Shown here: in pieces, positions 17,480 through 25,057 of the stretch
Numbering within the stretch: position 1 is the first letter of the stretch
Layout: each line of letters begins with the position of its first letter
NCBI RefSeq assembly: GCF_006861775.1
Contig: NZ_VDGG01000010.1
Coordinates: 1 to 64,000, forward strand
Length of the DNA stretch: 64,000 nt
Direction of reading: 5' to 3'
Origin: Psychrobacillus soli
GTDB taxonomy: Bacteria > Bacillota > Bacilli > Bacillales_A > Planococcaceae
Position numbers and translations under genes: made by a program
The notes under the pieces: generated by a model
What the model saw: only the letters and a program-made list of their open reading frames with translations
The model's database searches: none
Told to the model about the DNA's origin: nothing

Positions 17480-18223
17480 TTGCGTATTCAAACAGAGGAT
17501 TTTCTAAGCTTATTTAATGTAAAAAAACCTATATTGGCAATGATCCATTTAAAAGGCGAAAGCGATAAAGAGAAAATTGACATTGCGAAACATGAAATCG
17601 ATCAATTGATTGACAATGGAGTTGACGCGGTTATCATTGAAAACTATTTTGGCTCTCCTGAGGTTGTCGAGGAAGTACTAAGTTATATATGCCAAAACAG
17701 GAAAAATATTATATACGGTCTCAACGTGCTTGATGACGATAAGAAGGCATTTGAGCTAGCTAATAAATACGATGCTAAATTCATCCAATTAGACTCAGTT
17801 GCGGGACATCTAAAGCAAGAGGATGATCGAGAGTTTGAAAAATGGATTATGAACGCACGTAAACAAACGAATGCTTTTGTACTTGGTGGTGTCAGATTTA
17901 AATATCAACCTTATTTGTCTGGAAGGTCATTAGAAGAGGACTTACAAATAGGAATGGACAGATGCGATGCAATTGTCGTAACAGGCGAGGGAACAGGTCT
18001 TGAAACAGATATTACGAAAATTGAGGAGTTCAGAAGAATTATGGGGAATGACTTCCCGCTTGTTGTCGGTGCAGGAATTACTGCAGATAACTTTAAAGAG
18101 CAACTAGAAGTAGCGGATGCTGCAATTGTAGGAAGTTATTTGAAAGATACATTTAAAGATGATGGAAATGTTAGTGTTGAAAACGTTCAACATTTTATGG
18201 AAAAAGTAAAAAACATACGATAG
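17480..18223 (+). CDS. BtpA/SgcQ-family TIM-barrel protein
   Basis: Soluble protein of about 247 residues of the BtpA family. It shows KKPILAMIHLKG at the start, IDNGVDAVIIENYFGSP, YDAKFIQLDSVAGHL, and the phosphate-binding-like end AIVVTGEGTGLETD, LVVGAGITADNF, AAIVGSYLKD. TTG 17480 follows the RBS GAGGTG (17468-17473); a GTG at 17471 lies inside that RBS. Relatives include E. coli SgcQ in a sugar-uptake cluster and cyanobacterial BtpA, whose enzymatic roles are unsettled. Its place between an ECF transporter and a PfkB kinase suggests a step in breakdown of the imported compound, possibly glycosidic cleavage or isomerisation. Confidence 0.82.
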   Translation: MRIQTEDFLSLFNVKKPILAMIHLKGESDKEKIDIAKHEIDQLIDNGVDAVIIENYFGSPEVVEEVLSYICQNRKNIIYGLNVLDDDKKAFELANKYDAKFIQLDSVAGHLKQEDDREFEKWIMNARKQTNAFVLGGVRFKYQPYLSGRSLEEDLQIGMDRCDAIVVTGEGTGLETDITKIEEFRRIMGNDFPLVVGAGITADNFKEQLEVADAAIVGSYLKDTFKDDGNVSVENVQHFMEKVKNIR

Positions 18224-18253
18224 GCTTTTCTAATCGGTAGTGGAGGGATATAG

Positions 18254-19216
18254 ATGAAAAAGGATTATTCTTTTTTTGTAGGAGACATTGCGTTAGACCA
18301 ATATTATAGATCTCCATATTGGCCGGGGATTCGTGAAAAAGTCCTTGTTGAAACATTAGACGCCTACGTAGGTGGAATGATAGCGAATGCAGCAAGTGTC
18401 TATGCGTCTTATAATGAAAATATTTACTATCTTGCTTTACTAAATAGTGGAAGCATTACACAAATTCTATGTAAAGATTTACAGGATAGGGGAATAGACA
18501 CACGCTATATTCTCCGTGATGATACGCTGCCAGATGCGAAGAATATGATTATACTGGCAGAAGGTGACCATACATTATTTATCCCTACAATGGGTATTAC
18601 ACATTTTGAAATAACGGATGAAATTATCAATGCCATGTGTCAGGCAAAATACGTCTATACTTGTATTTCAGAAATCAGGCCTTTACGCTGTGGAGATATG
18701 AGTGCACTTGATATTATTAGGAAAGTTAGAGCAAGTGGTGCGAAGATGGTTTATGACCTGGATGTAGCTCATTTAGAAGCTGGTGACGAACGATTTATTG
18801 AAGAGATGGACATCGTATTTTTTAACACGATTGGTTTTGATGTGTATAGAAACGGAAAGACATCTGAAGAAGCAGTAGCTCAATTGATGGAATTTGGAAC
18901 TGAAATTGTAGTAGTAACACATGCAGAAGATGGATGTGTCGTATATACAAAAGATCAGCAGATTAGTGTTCCAGGAATTTCAGTTGAGGTTGTTGACGTA
19001 ACTGGAGCAGGCGACACATTTTGTAGTTCATTTATTCATGCGTTAAATAAAAGTGATAATCTGGCACATGTGGCCCAGTTTGCAAACGCAGCAGCTGCCC
19101 GAGCAGTGACTGTAATGGGTCCTCGTGGGGGAGTAGCTTCAAACGGGGAGATTCTCGAATTTATGAAGGCGCAAAATCTTCTCGTAGACAATGCGTTCGA
19201 CTGTTTCTTAGTTTAA
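18254..19216 (+). CDS. PfkB-family carbohydrate/nucleoside kinase
   Basis: Ribokinase-fold kinase of 320 residues. The N-terminal glycine-rich region is GDIALDQYY..GGMIANAASVYA. The C-terminal signature DVTGAGDTFCSSFIHAL (about 250-266) contains the catalytic base Asp and the anion hole. The ATP-site part is VVVTHAEDGCVVYT. The family phosphorylates sugars, nucleosides and pseudouridine. RBS GGAGGGAT precedes the ATG. It lies 30 bp after the BtpA-like gene and 29 bp before the next, so the four genes from ecfA2 on are likely one transcript. Confidence 0.88.
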   Translation: MKKDYSFFVGDIALDQYYRSPYWPGIREKVLVETLDAYVGGMIANAASVYASYNENIYYLALLNSGSITQILCKDLQDRGIDTRYILRDDTLPDAKNMIILAEGDHTLFIPTMGITHFEITDEIINAMCQAKYVYTCISEIRPLRCGDMSALDIIRKVRASGAKMVYDLDVAHLEAGDERFIEEMDIVFFNTIGFDVYRNGKTSEEAVAQLMEFGTEIVVVTHAEDGCVVYTKDQQISVPGISVEVVDVTGAGDTFCSSFIHALNKSDNLAHVAQFANAAAARAVTVMGPRGGVASNGEILEFMKAQNLLVDNAFDCFLV

Positions 19217-19245
19217 TAGAAATACGTATGGCGGAGGGGTACTGA

Positions 19246-19530
19246 ATGAAGATAATTGCGCAACCTGTTTCTTCAATGAATTTTTCTGAATATGGTAAGT
19301 ACTACAATATGAGTAGTCAACAACATAATGTAGTATGTTCAGAAGATATCAAAGCAATCATTATTCATCCAGGGGATGTTGTTGTGTTGAATGAAGGGAT
19401 TTGGCATGATGCCTGTCATGGGATTAAAAGCGTTGTGCCTTATTACTGGTTCGCACAAGTCCTAGATACCCCAACTGAATGGATAGAAATAGCAGATGGT
19501 CCAGTTGAAATTCGGGTTAATGCTCACTAA
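19246..19530 (+). CDS. Short ureidoglycolate-lyase-like cupin protein
   Basis: Small protein of 94 residues. The second half, AIIIHPGDVVVLNEGIWHDACHGI..YYWF, resembles the cupin core of ureidoglycolate lyase-type proteins, where W-H-D and the later residues form the active site. That family usually has about 160 residues. The first 23 residues look like a normal N-terminus (FSEYGKYYNM), after which the expected middle part seems absent, pointing to an in-frame internal deletion or a minimal family member. RBS GGAGGGGT precedes the ATG. It is the last gene of the ECF cluster. Confidence 0.6.
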   Translation: MKIIAQPVSSMNFSEYGKYYNMSSQQHNVVCSEDIKAIIIHPGDVVVLNEGIWHDACHGIKSVVPYYWFAQVLDTPTEWIEIADGPVEIRVNAH

Positions 19531-19662
19531 AATGCACCTAATAATTTGCATGCAATTGGGCTATATTTGTAATAAATGTTGTGCATAGGTATATTAAACT
19601 AAAGTCTATTTGACTTTTTCGAAAGTATTCTATATCTAAACAGGTAGCCGAATTTAATGGGG

Positions 19663-19743
19663 AGAGATCATAGCTGATACTCTCTATAAAAAACTATAGA
19701 TACATAACGTTTCGCCATGTCCATATTTGGGCATGGCTTTTTT
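19663..19743 (+). ncRNA. Second preQ1-I riboswitch with terminator (upstream of a dead queF)
   Basis: Aptamer at 19663-19700: P1 AGAGA pairs with TCTCT, loop TCATAGCTGATAC, then ATAAAAAACTA forming the pseudoknot with TAG. The expression platform is the terminator GCCATG / CATGGC (19714-19737) with a T run, the same as in the functional copy at 24374. Upstream the homology includes a TTGACT -35-like box at about 19611. P1 carries a paired change (G-C to A-U) relative to the other copy, and one loop base is missing. It precedes a queF pseudogene. Confidence 0.75.
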
Positions 19744-19805
19744 ATTTTTATCCTATATATTTGCGATTGACTGGTTAGAGGTAACTCTTTAAAAGTTATT
19801 TTATT

Positions 19806-20055
19806 ATGTCTGGCAAAAGCCAAGGTTTAAAGGATTTAACATTGTTAGGTAATAGAGCGACTTGATGTTCTTTTGAGTATACGCCAGAGGAATTGGAGTC
19901 GGTGGATAATCTTTATTTATATCATGGTTATGCCTGAAGTTTAATTGTCCAAAGTTCACTAGGGGTTATGTCCGATTACACTTCAGCCTGATTTGCAACT
20001 ATGTATATCTCGTACTTACTGAATAAATGTAGATCATTAAAACTAAAAATTAGTA
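19806..20055 (+). pseudogene. queF: Decayed queF copy
   Basis: ATG 19806 starts [19 protein letters not shown] and then a TGA stop. Past it CSFEYTPEELESVDNLY, a stop, and CRSLKLK-like pieces follow the intact queF at 24532 with several stops and small indels. A three-codon gap (EEG) and the loss of the catalytic-cysteine region are visible. Homology fades near 20055. It is part of a duplicated promoter-riboswitch-queF unit. The stretch 20056-20136 shows nothing else. Confidence 0.85.
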
Positions 20056-20136
20056 CATATGAGAAAAAAATTAATAGAAGAGAAAATTAATTGAACCTTT
20101 AAAAAAATGAAATAATTTTTACGAAAATCCCATACT

Positions 20137-20165
20137 TTGTTAATAGAGGGTAATTAAACTAATAT
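20137..20165 (+). promoter_or_regulatory. Candidate promoter of the phn operon
   Basis: TTGTTA (20137-20142), exactly 17 bp, TAATAT (20160-20165), 34 bp before the start codon. This gives the transporter operon a promoter of its own, separate from the riboswitch upstream. Confidence 0.5.
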
Positions 20166-20199
20166 AGAATTCGATTTATAGAGGAGGAAATTTGGTTTG

Positions 20200-21297
20200 A
20201 TGAAAAAATATATGTATTTGGGAGTTACATTTTTAATTGCACTTTTTTTAGTTGCATGTGGAAATGATGAAACTCCAGCAGAAACAGAAACGGAGACAGA
20301 AACAGAAACAGAAATACAAACTGAATCAAGTGAAGATACTAATGAAGAAATGATCTCCCTTGAAAAACTATCGATTGGATTTGTTCCTTCAAGAGATCCA
20401 GAAGAAATTATTACAGCAACGGAACCATTGAAAAATTTATTAACAGAAGAATTAGCGACACTTGGTTATAAAGTAGATGAAGTAGATATCACTGTAGGTA
20501 CAAACTACGAAGCAGTAGGAGAGGCACTTTCAGCTGGAACTACTGATATCGGTCTAATCCCAGGGGGTACGTATGTACTATATGATGACGGCGCAGAAGT
20601 AATTTTAACTTCTACTCGTGCAGGACTAAGTAATGATTCAGATTCGGCGAAAGACTGGAATGACAATGAGCCAACAGAACCAACTGACACGCAAACAACT
20701 TCTTATCGTGCATTAATTATTGCAGGCCCTTCAGAAAAAGGGAAGGCAATTGCTGCAAAAATTAATAATGGGGAAGAGTTAACGTTTGACGATGTAAACA
20801 ACGCAAACTGGAGTGTTATGTCCTCTTCATCACCAGCGGGCTATATTTACCCTGCACTATGGTTACAAGAAAATTTCGATAAAACGATTACGGATTTGGC
20901 GAATGTTGTGCAAGTTGACTCTTACGGAAGTGCATTTGCTCAATTAGCAGCTGGACAAACGGACGTATTAGTAACATATGCGGATGCTCGTCGTGACAAT
21001 GAAGAAAAGTGGACTTCCGAGTTTAGTCGTACGGCTTCCATTTGGGAAGAAACAGATGTGATTGGTGTGACACCAGGAATTTATAATGACACAATTAGCG
21101 TAAGTAAAAACGCTGAAATTATGGATGATGCTCTAAAACAAGCTTTGCAACAAGCTTTCATTAACATATCCCAAACAGATGCAGGTAAAGAAGTTATTTC
21201 TATCTACAATCATGAAGGATACAAAGAAGCGGTTGATGCAGATTATGACAATGAACGTAAAGCACAGGAACTCGTACAACAATTAGGATCAAAATAA
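20200..21297 (+). CDS. phnD: PhnD-like substrate-binding lipoprotein
   Basis: Extracellular lipoprotein of 365 residues. The signal peptide ends in the lipobox LVAC (about 18-21), followed by a linker made of repeated Glu-Thr pairs (about 28-42) from a near-microsatellite of GAAACA/GAGACA units. The mature part is a PhnD-type periplasmic-binding fold: LSIGFVPSRDPEEI, the DIGLIPGGTYVLY motif, WSVMSSSSPAGYIYPALWL, GSAFAQLAAGQTDVLVTY. The family binds phosphonate, phosphite or phosphate. ATG 20200 and TTG 20197 are both possible after GAGGAGG. A terminator-like hairpin follows, so this gene is probably made in excess over the rest of the operon. Confidence 0.85.
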   Translation: MKKYMYLGVTFLIALFLVACGNDETPAETETETETETEIQTESSEDTNEEMISLEKLSIGFVPSRDPEEIITATEPLKNLLTEELATLGYKVDEVDITVGTNYEAVGEALSAGTTDIGLIPGGTYVLYDDGAEVILTSTRAGLSNDSDSAKDWNDNEPTEPTDTQTTSYRALIIAGPSEKGKAIAAKINNGEELTFDDVNNANWSVMSSSSPAGYIYPALWLQENFDKTITDLANVVQVDSYGSAFAQLAAGQTDVLVTYADARRDNEEKWTSEFSRTASIWEETDVIGVTPGIYNDTISVSKNAEIMDDALKQALQQAFINISQTDAGKEVISIYNHEGYKEAVDADYDNERKAQELVQQLGSK

Positions 21298-21323
21298 AAT
21301 AGGTAATTATTTATAACGAAAGG

Positions 21324-21357
21324 ATGGGAACATATATATGATGTTCTCATTTTTTTA
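21324..21357 (+). terminator. Leaky terminator between phnD and phnC
   Basis: ATGGGAACAT (21324-21333) pairs with ATGTTCTCAT (21341-21350), one mismatch, followed by seven T. Its position inside the operon suggests partial termination that favours the binding protein. Confidence 0.7.
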
Positions 21358-21386
21358 ACGTATTAACATATTGATTGGAGATTATC

Positions 21387-22169
21387 ATGATTAAATTTAG
21401 TAATGTGGAGAAAAAATATCCAAATGGTTTATTAGCTTTAAATGATATCAATTTGACGATAGAAAAAGGGGAATATGTTGCTGTCATTGGATTATCTGGT
21501 GCAGGGAAGTCGACGTTCATCCGATGTATTAATCGTATGCATGACATTACGGATGGAACGCTCATCGTAAATGATGTGGAAGTAGCGGGATTAAAAGGGA
21601 AGGAAGTTCGCCAATTTAGAAGAAATATCGGCATGATCTTTCAATCTTTTAATCTCGTTACACGTACAACGGTATTGAAAAATGTTCTAGTTTCCTTCGT
21701 ACCTGATCTGCCATTTTGGCGTAAAATCTTCGGTCTATTTACGAAAGAACAAAAAATGCAAGCTTTATCTGCACTCGATCAAGTAGGCATTTTAGATAAA
21801 GCATATACACGAGTAGACCAACTATCAGGTGGACAACAGCAACGAGTGGCACTCGCACGAACTTTAGCACAAAATCCCGATATTATTTTAGCGGATGAGC
21901 CAGTAGCTTCATTAGACCCTGTAACAGCGGGTCAAGTAATGGATGATTTTAAAAAAATTAATCAAGAAATGAATATTACAGTCATCATGAATATTCACCA
22001 TGTCGACTTAGCATTAGCATATGCAGATCGTATTATCGGCATCAGAAAAGGTGAAGTAGTCTTCGATGGTAAGTCTTCCATGGTGAATCAAAGCGTGCTA
22101 GATCACATTTATGGACGTGCACAATCGATTGAAGTTAGAAAAGAAGGGGCAAAGATGAATCATGTTTGA
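21387..22169 (+). CDS. phnC: Phosphonate/phosphite-type ABC ATPase
   Basis: ABC ATPase of 260 residues. Walker A GLSGAGKSTF, Q loop IFQSFNLV, signature QLSGGQQQRVALA, Walker B IILADEPVASLDP and the H-loop region NIHHVD. The segment VSFVPDLPFWRKIFGLF between Q loop and signature is characteristic of PhnC. ATG 21387 has GGAG at 21377-21380. It overlaps the next gene by eight bases. Confidence 0.88.
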   Translation: MIKFSNVEKKYPNGLLALNDINLTIEKGEYVAVIGLSGAGKSTFIRCINRMHDITDGTLIVNDVEVAGLKGKEVRQFRRNIGMIFQSFNLVTRTTVLKNVLVSFVPDLPFWRKIFGLFTKEQKMQALSALDQVGILDKAYTRVDQLSGGQQQRVALARTLAQNPDIILADEPVASLDPVTAGQVMDDFKKINQEMNITVIMNIHHVDLALAYADRIIGIRKGEVVFDGKSSMVNQSVLDHIYGRAQSIEVRKEGAKMNHV

Positions 22170-22977
22170 CAAAATATTTGTTCCGAAGAAAATTATATTA
22201 CCTAACGGAAAGGTAGTTTTGGAAAAAAGATCTTACACCCCATTGATACTATTAATATTACTCATCGCTACAATATTTTCTGTACATATTACAGGATTTA
22301 GTATGGAAGTAATAGTGAAAAGAATCAAAGAGTTTTTTGTCATTTTAGATCAAATGATTCCCCCGAACTGGGAATATACCCCTAAGCTTTGGCAGCCATT
22401 AATGGACACGATAAAGATGTCATTACTTGGTTCAGCGTTAGGGGCAATTGTGGCGTTGCCTGTTGCTATTCTAGCTTCTTCCAACATTATAAAAAGTTCG
22501 ATAGTCGTTTCTATTGTTAAACTTTTACTTAGTATTCTTCGTACTTTGCCGACTTTAGTTTCAGCGCTTATCGCCACATTTATATTTGGATTAGGCACGA
22601 TGGCGGGTACTGTGGCAATTTTTTTATTTACGATCGCGTATGTTGCAAAGCTCTTGTATGAGCAAATTGAAAATGCCAATATGGACGCATATGAAGCGAT
22701 GGAGTCCATTGGTTTAACACGTATTCAAGCATTTCGATACGCAATATTTCCTCAAGTTTTGCCCAACTATTTATCTACTTCTTTATTCTGCTTTGAAGGA
22801 AATGTTCGTTACGCCTCGATTTTAGGATATGTAGGTGCAGGTGGTATTGGACTTCTATTAAGCGAGGGAATAGGCTGGCGAAATTATGCAAATGTCGGCA
22901 TCATTCTACTCATGCTTGCCATTACAGTATTCATCATCGAAAACTTAAGTGAACATTTCAGAAAGAAGTTAGTTTAA
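22162..22977 (+). CDS. phnE: Phosphonate-type ABC permease, first copy
   Basis: Membrane protein of 271 residues with about six helices. It has the permease coupling motif region EAMESIGLTRIQAFRYAIFPQVLPNYLS and the PhnE-like end RYASILGYVGAGGIGLLLSEGIGWR. It overlaps phnC and is followed 12 bp later by a second permease gene. Two different PhnE subunits per operon are common in this family, forming a heterodimeric channel. Confidence 0.88.
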   Translation: MFDKIFVPKKIILPNGKVVLEKRSYTPLILLILLIATIFSVHITGFSMEVIVKRIKEFFVILDQMIPPNWEYTPKLWQPLMDTIKMSLLGSALGAIVALPVAILASSNIIKSSIVVSIVKLLLSILRTLPTLVSALIATFIFGLGTMAGTVAIFLFTIAYVAKLLYEQIENANMDAYEAMESIGLTRIQAFRYAIFPQVLPNYLSTSLFCFEGNVRYASILGYVGAGGIGLLLSEGIGWRNYANVGIILLMLAITVFIIENLSEHFRKKLV

Positions 22978-22989
22978 GGAGGAAGTTGT

Positions 22990-23799
22990 ATGAATGCTAT
23001 TGAAAAGCAGCTGCTGTCAGAAAAGAAGAACTATCAATATATCACCTGGATCTTCGTTATCGTTTTTGTTCTATTTATTTGGTCACTTTCGGCAATTCAA
23101 TTGAATAATATGGGAACAAGTGGCTTAACGATTGCGAAAAATATTATAACTGGTATTTTACACCCAGATTTAGATTTACTCTTTAATATTACGGAAAAAG
23201 GTGTCGCTTATTTACTCATTGAAACAATGGCGATTGCCTTTTTAGGAACAATTATTGGTGCTATTTTAGCAATTCCACTAGCTTTTCTATCAGCTTCCAA
23301 TGTTGTGCCAAAGCCGCTTGCCTTTGTGACGAAAATATTATTAATTGGTATACGTACAATTCCAGCAATTATTTACGGATTAATGTTTATTCGTGTAACA
23401 GGCCCAGGCCCGTTTGCGGGTGTTTTAACGATGTCATTAATATCCATAGGAATGCTATCGAAATTATACGCAGACGTGATTGAAGACTTAGATACTAGCG
23501 TCTTAGAGTCGATGACATCCATTGGTTGTACAATGTTTGAAAAAATCCGTTATGGCATTATCCCACAATTATTGGCGATGTTTTTATCCATTGTTATTTA
23601 TCGGTTTGACATGAATTTACGCGATGCATCCGTGTTAGGACTAGTTGGAGCTGGAGGAATCGGTGCACCACTTATTTTTGCGATGAGATCCTATCGCTGG
23701 GAGGAAGTTGGATCTATTTTAATAGGGTTAGTACTCCTCATTTTGATTGTTGAATTTATATCCAATAAAATTCGAAATAAATTAGTTAGAGGATATTAG
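22990..23799 (+). CDS. phnE: Phosphonate-type ABC permease, second copy
   Basis: Membrane protein of 269 residues, paralogous to the preceding gene. It contains RTIPAIIYGLMFIRVTGPGPFAG, ESMTSIGCTMFEKIRYGIIPQLLAMFLS and RDASVLGLVGAGGIGAPLIFAMRSYRW. RBS GGAGGAAG (spanning 22979-22986) precedes the ATG. It closes the four-gene transporter operon. No phosphonate-degrading enzyme follows, so uptake of phosphate, phosphite or a phosphonate cannot be told apart from sequence. No clear terminator is seen directly after it. Confidence 0.88.
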   Translation: MNAIEKQLLSEKKNYQYITWIFVIVFVLFIWSLSAIQLNNMGTSGLTIAKNIITGILHPDLDLLFNITEKGVAYLLIETMAIAFLGTIIGAILAIPLAFLSASNVVPKPLAFVTKILLIGIRTIPAIIYGLMFIRVTGPGPFAGVLTMSLISIGMLSKLYADVIEDLDTSVLESMTSIGCTMFEKIRYGIIPQLLAMFLSIVIYRFDMNLRDASVLGLVGAGGIGAPLIFAMRSYRWEEVGSILIGLVLLILIVEFISNKIRNKLVRGY

Positions 23800-23930
23800 A
23801 TTAAGAGCGGGTTACATACAGCTGAGTCGTAATGGGGCGCGGTTCTTTCCTCAAAACAAATTAATCAAATACTAATGTAAGATATCACTAACTATTGGGA
23901 GTAAAAGTACGTTGAAAAACGTATGCATGG

Positions 23931-23936
23931 TATAAT
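23931..23936 (+). promoter_or_regulatory. Extended -10 promoter of the small toxin mRNA
   Basis: TGGTATAAT: a perfect -10 hexamer (23931-23936) with the extended TGn. The -35 region is weak. Transcription would begin near 23943 and give an mRNA of about 265 nt up to the terminator at 24165-24206. Confidence 0.5.
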
Positions 23937-24002
23937 TTAAATATAATAGATAGGTAACTCAAGGGTGGTCGGCTCACTCCCGCTTGAAAGGGGGTGGTGC
24001 TG

Positions 24003-24086
24003 ATGTCAGTATTCGAAGCATTATCATTCGCAGTAGCTTTTGCAACATTGATCGTAGTAATTCTGTCATTTAACCATAAAAAATAA
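24003..24086 (+). CDS. Holin-like type I toxin (27 residues)
   Basis: A tiny ORF: MSVFEALSFAVAFATLIVVI then LSFNHKK. One membrane helix spans about residues 6-22 with a basic tail, matching the pattern of the 'putative holin-like toxin' peptides of Firmicutes (M-[ST]-V-[YF]-E-[AS]-L...FATL.V.I). The RBS AAAGGGGGTGG is very strong, but GGGGGTG (23990-23996) can pair with CACTCCC (23975-23981) just upstream, which would hide it, as in known type I toxin mRNAs. A candidate antisense RNA overlaps the 3' end. It sits alone in the gap between phnE and the queF riboswitch. Confidence 0.7.
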   Translation: MSVFEALSFAVAFATLIVVILSFNHKK

Positions 24087-24150
24087 CCCATCCTTGAGTT
24101 GACAGCTCAGATGGGTTAATCCTATTTGCTAGCCAATCCCCTTGAGGGGA
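24078..24150 (-). ncRNA. Candidate antitoxin antisense RNA
   Basis: On the minus strand a perfect TATAAT lies at 24162-24157. Transcription from about 24150 would first make a hairpin TCCCC-TCAA-GGGGA (24150-24137) and end at the stem AACCCATC / GATGGGTT (24117-24085) followed by ATTTTTTAT. The RNA of about 70 nt would be fully complementary to the toxin mRNA from its stop codon on. The -35 box is poor. Confidence 0.5.
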
Positions 24151-24164
24151 AACGCTATTATATT

Positions 24165-24206
24165 TGACCGCTTGATCTTAGCCCATCAAGTGGTCATTTT
24201 TATTTT
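24165..24206 (+). terminator. Terminator of the toxin mRNA
   Basis: TGACC-G-CTTGAT (24165-24176) pairs with ATCAAG-T-GGTCA (24185-24196), followed by TTTTTATTTT. Confidence 0.8.
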
Positions 24207-24319
24207 ACTCAGTTGTTACTACTAGTATACGTATGAATGGTTTGTTTTTCAAGAAATCTTTCTCCTAGAATGAAAGTAATCAGATTCTAAAATAATTTAG
24301 ATTCTTTTAGAATGCTTAT

Positions 24320-24348
24320 TTGACCTTTTGCAAAGTATTCTATATCAT
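24320..24348 (+). promoter_or_regulatory. Promoter of the queF riboswitch transcript
   Basis: TTGACC (24320-24325), 17-bp spacer, TATCAT (24343-24348), about 25 bp before the aptamer. The same arrangement is recognisable in the decayed copy near 19611. Confidence 0.6.
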
Positions 24349-24373
24349 AAACAAGTACCCGAACTTAATCGGG

Positions 24374-24460
24374 AGAGGTTCATAGCTGATACCCTCTATA
24401 AAAAACTATGGATACATGACGTTTCGCCATGTCCATATTTGGGCATGGCTTTTTTGTTTT
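24374..24460 (+). ncRNA. preQ1-I riboswitch controlling queF
   Basis: Aptamer at 24374-24411: P1 AGAGG / CCTCT, loop TTCATAGCTGATAC with the ligand-specifying C just before P1's 3' strand, then ATAAAAAACTA whose CTA pairs with TAG to make the H-type pseudoknot. This matches the well-known Bacillus queC leader. The expression platform is the terminator GCCATG / CATGGC (24426-24449) with a T run. Binding of preQ1 should favour termination and shut off queF. Confidence 0.93.
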
Positions 24461-24531
24461 TATCCTATATGTTTGCGATAGACTGGTTAGAGATGCCTCT
24501 TTAGAAAGCATTATATTAGGAGGTTTTTATT

Positions 24532-25032
24532 ATGTCTGGCAGAAGCCAAGAAGAAGGTTTAAAGGATTTAACGTTGTTAGGTAATCAGGGGACTCAATAT
24601 TCGTTTGAGTATGCACCGGAAGTGTTGGAGTCGGTAGATAGTCTCCATTCCAATCGTGATTATTTCGTGAAATTTAATTGTCCAGAGTTTACTAGTTTAT
24701 GCCCAATTACACAACAGCCTGACTTTGCGACGATGTACATTTCGTACATACCGGATAAAAAGATTGTAGAAAGTAAATCGTTAAAATTGTATTTATTTAG
24801 TTTCAGAAATCATGGCGATTTCCATGAAGATTGCGTCAACATCATCATGAACGATCTAATTAAACTACTTGATCCTAGGTATATTGAGGTTTGGGGAAAA
24901 TTCACACCGCGCGGAGGAATTTCCATTGATCCTTGGTGCAATTATGGGAGACCAGGTACTAAATATGAAGAAATCGCAAATTATCGTTTGATGAATCATG
25001 ATCTTTACCCAGAAAAAATAGATAATCGATAA
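24532..25032 (+). CDS. queF: NADPH-dependent 7-cyano-7-deazaguanine reductase
   Basis: Unimodular QueF of 166 residues. It reduces preQ0 to preQ1, the last free-base step of queuosine precursor synthesis. The catalytic Cys lies in [13 protein letters not shown], followed by [11 protein letters not shown] (the tunnelling-fold substrate site) and the QueF motif [21 protein letters not shown]. The end is [17 protein letters not shown]. In most homologues I know the motif after the Cys is CPxTGQPDFA; here Gly is Gln (ITQQPDFA). RBS AGGAGG precedes the ATG. It is preceded by a preQ1-I riboswitch and separated from queC by another. Confidence 0.95.
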   Translation: MSGRSQEEGLKDLTLLGNQGTQYSFEYAPEVLESVDSLHSNRDYFVKFNCPEFTSLCPITQQPDFATMYISYIPDKKIVESKSLKLYLFSFRNHGDFHEDCVNIIMNDLIKLLDPRYIEVWGKFTPRGGISIDPWCNYGRPGTKYEEIANYRLMNHDLYPEKIDNR

Positions 25033-25057
25033 ATTGAATAGTTCGCATTATGAAGGA

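Noticed and set aside
23888-24091. 67-residue minus-strand ORF over the toxin gene
   Set aside because: It has no RBS and is the complement of the toxin mRNA; the minus-strand signal there is better explained as an antisense RNA.
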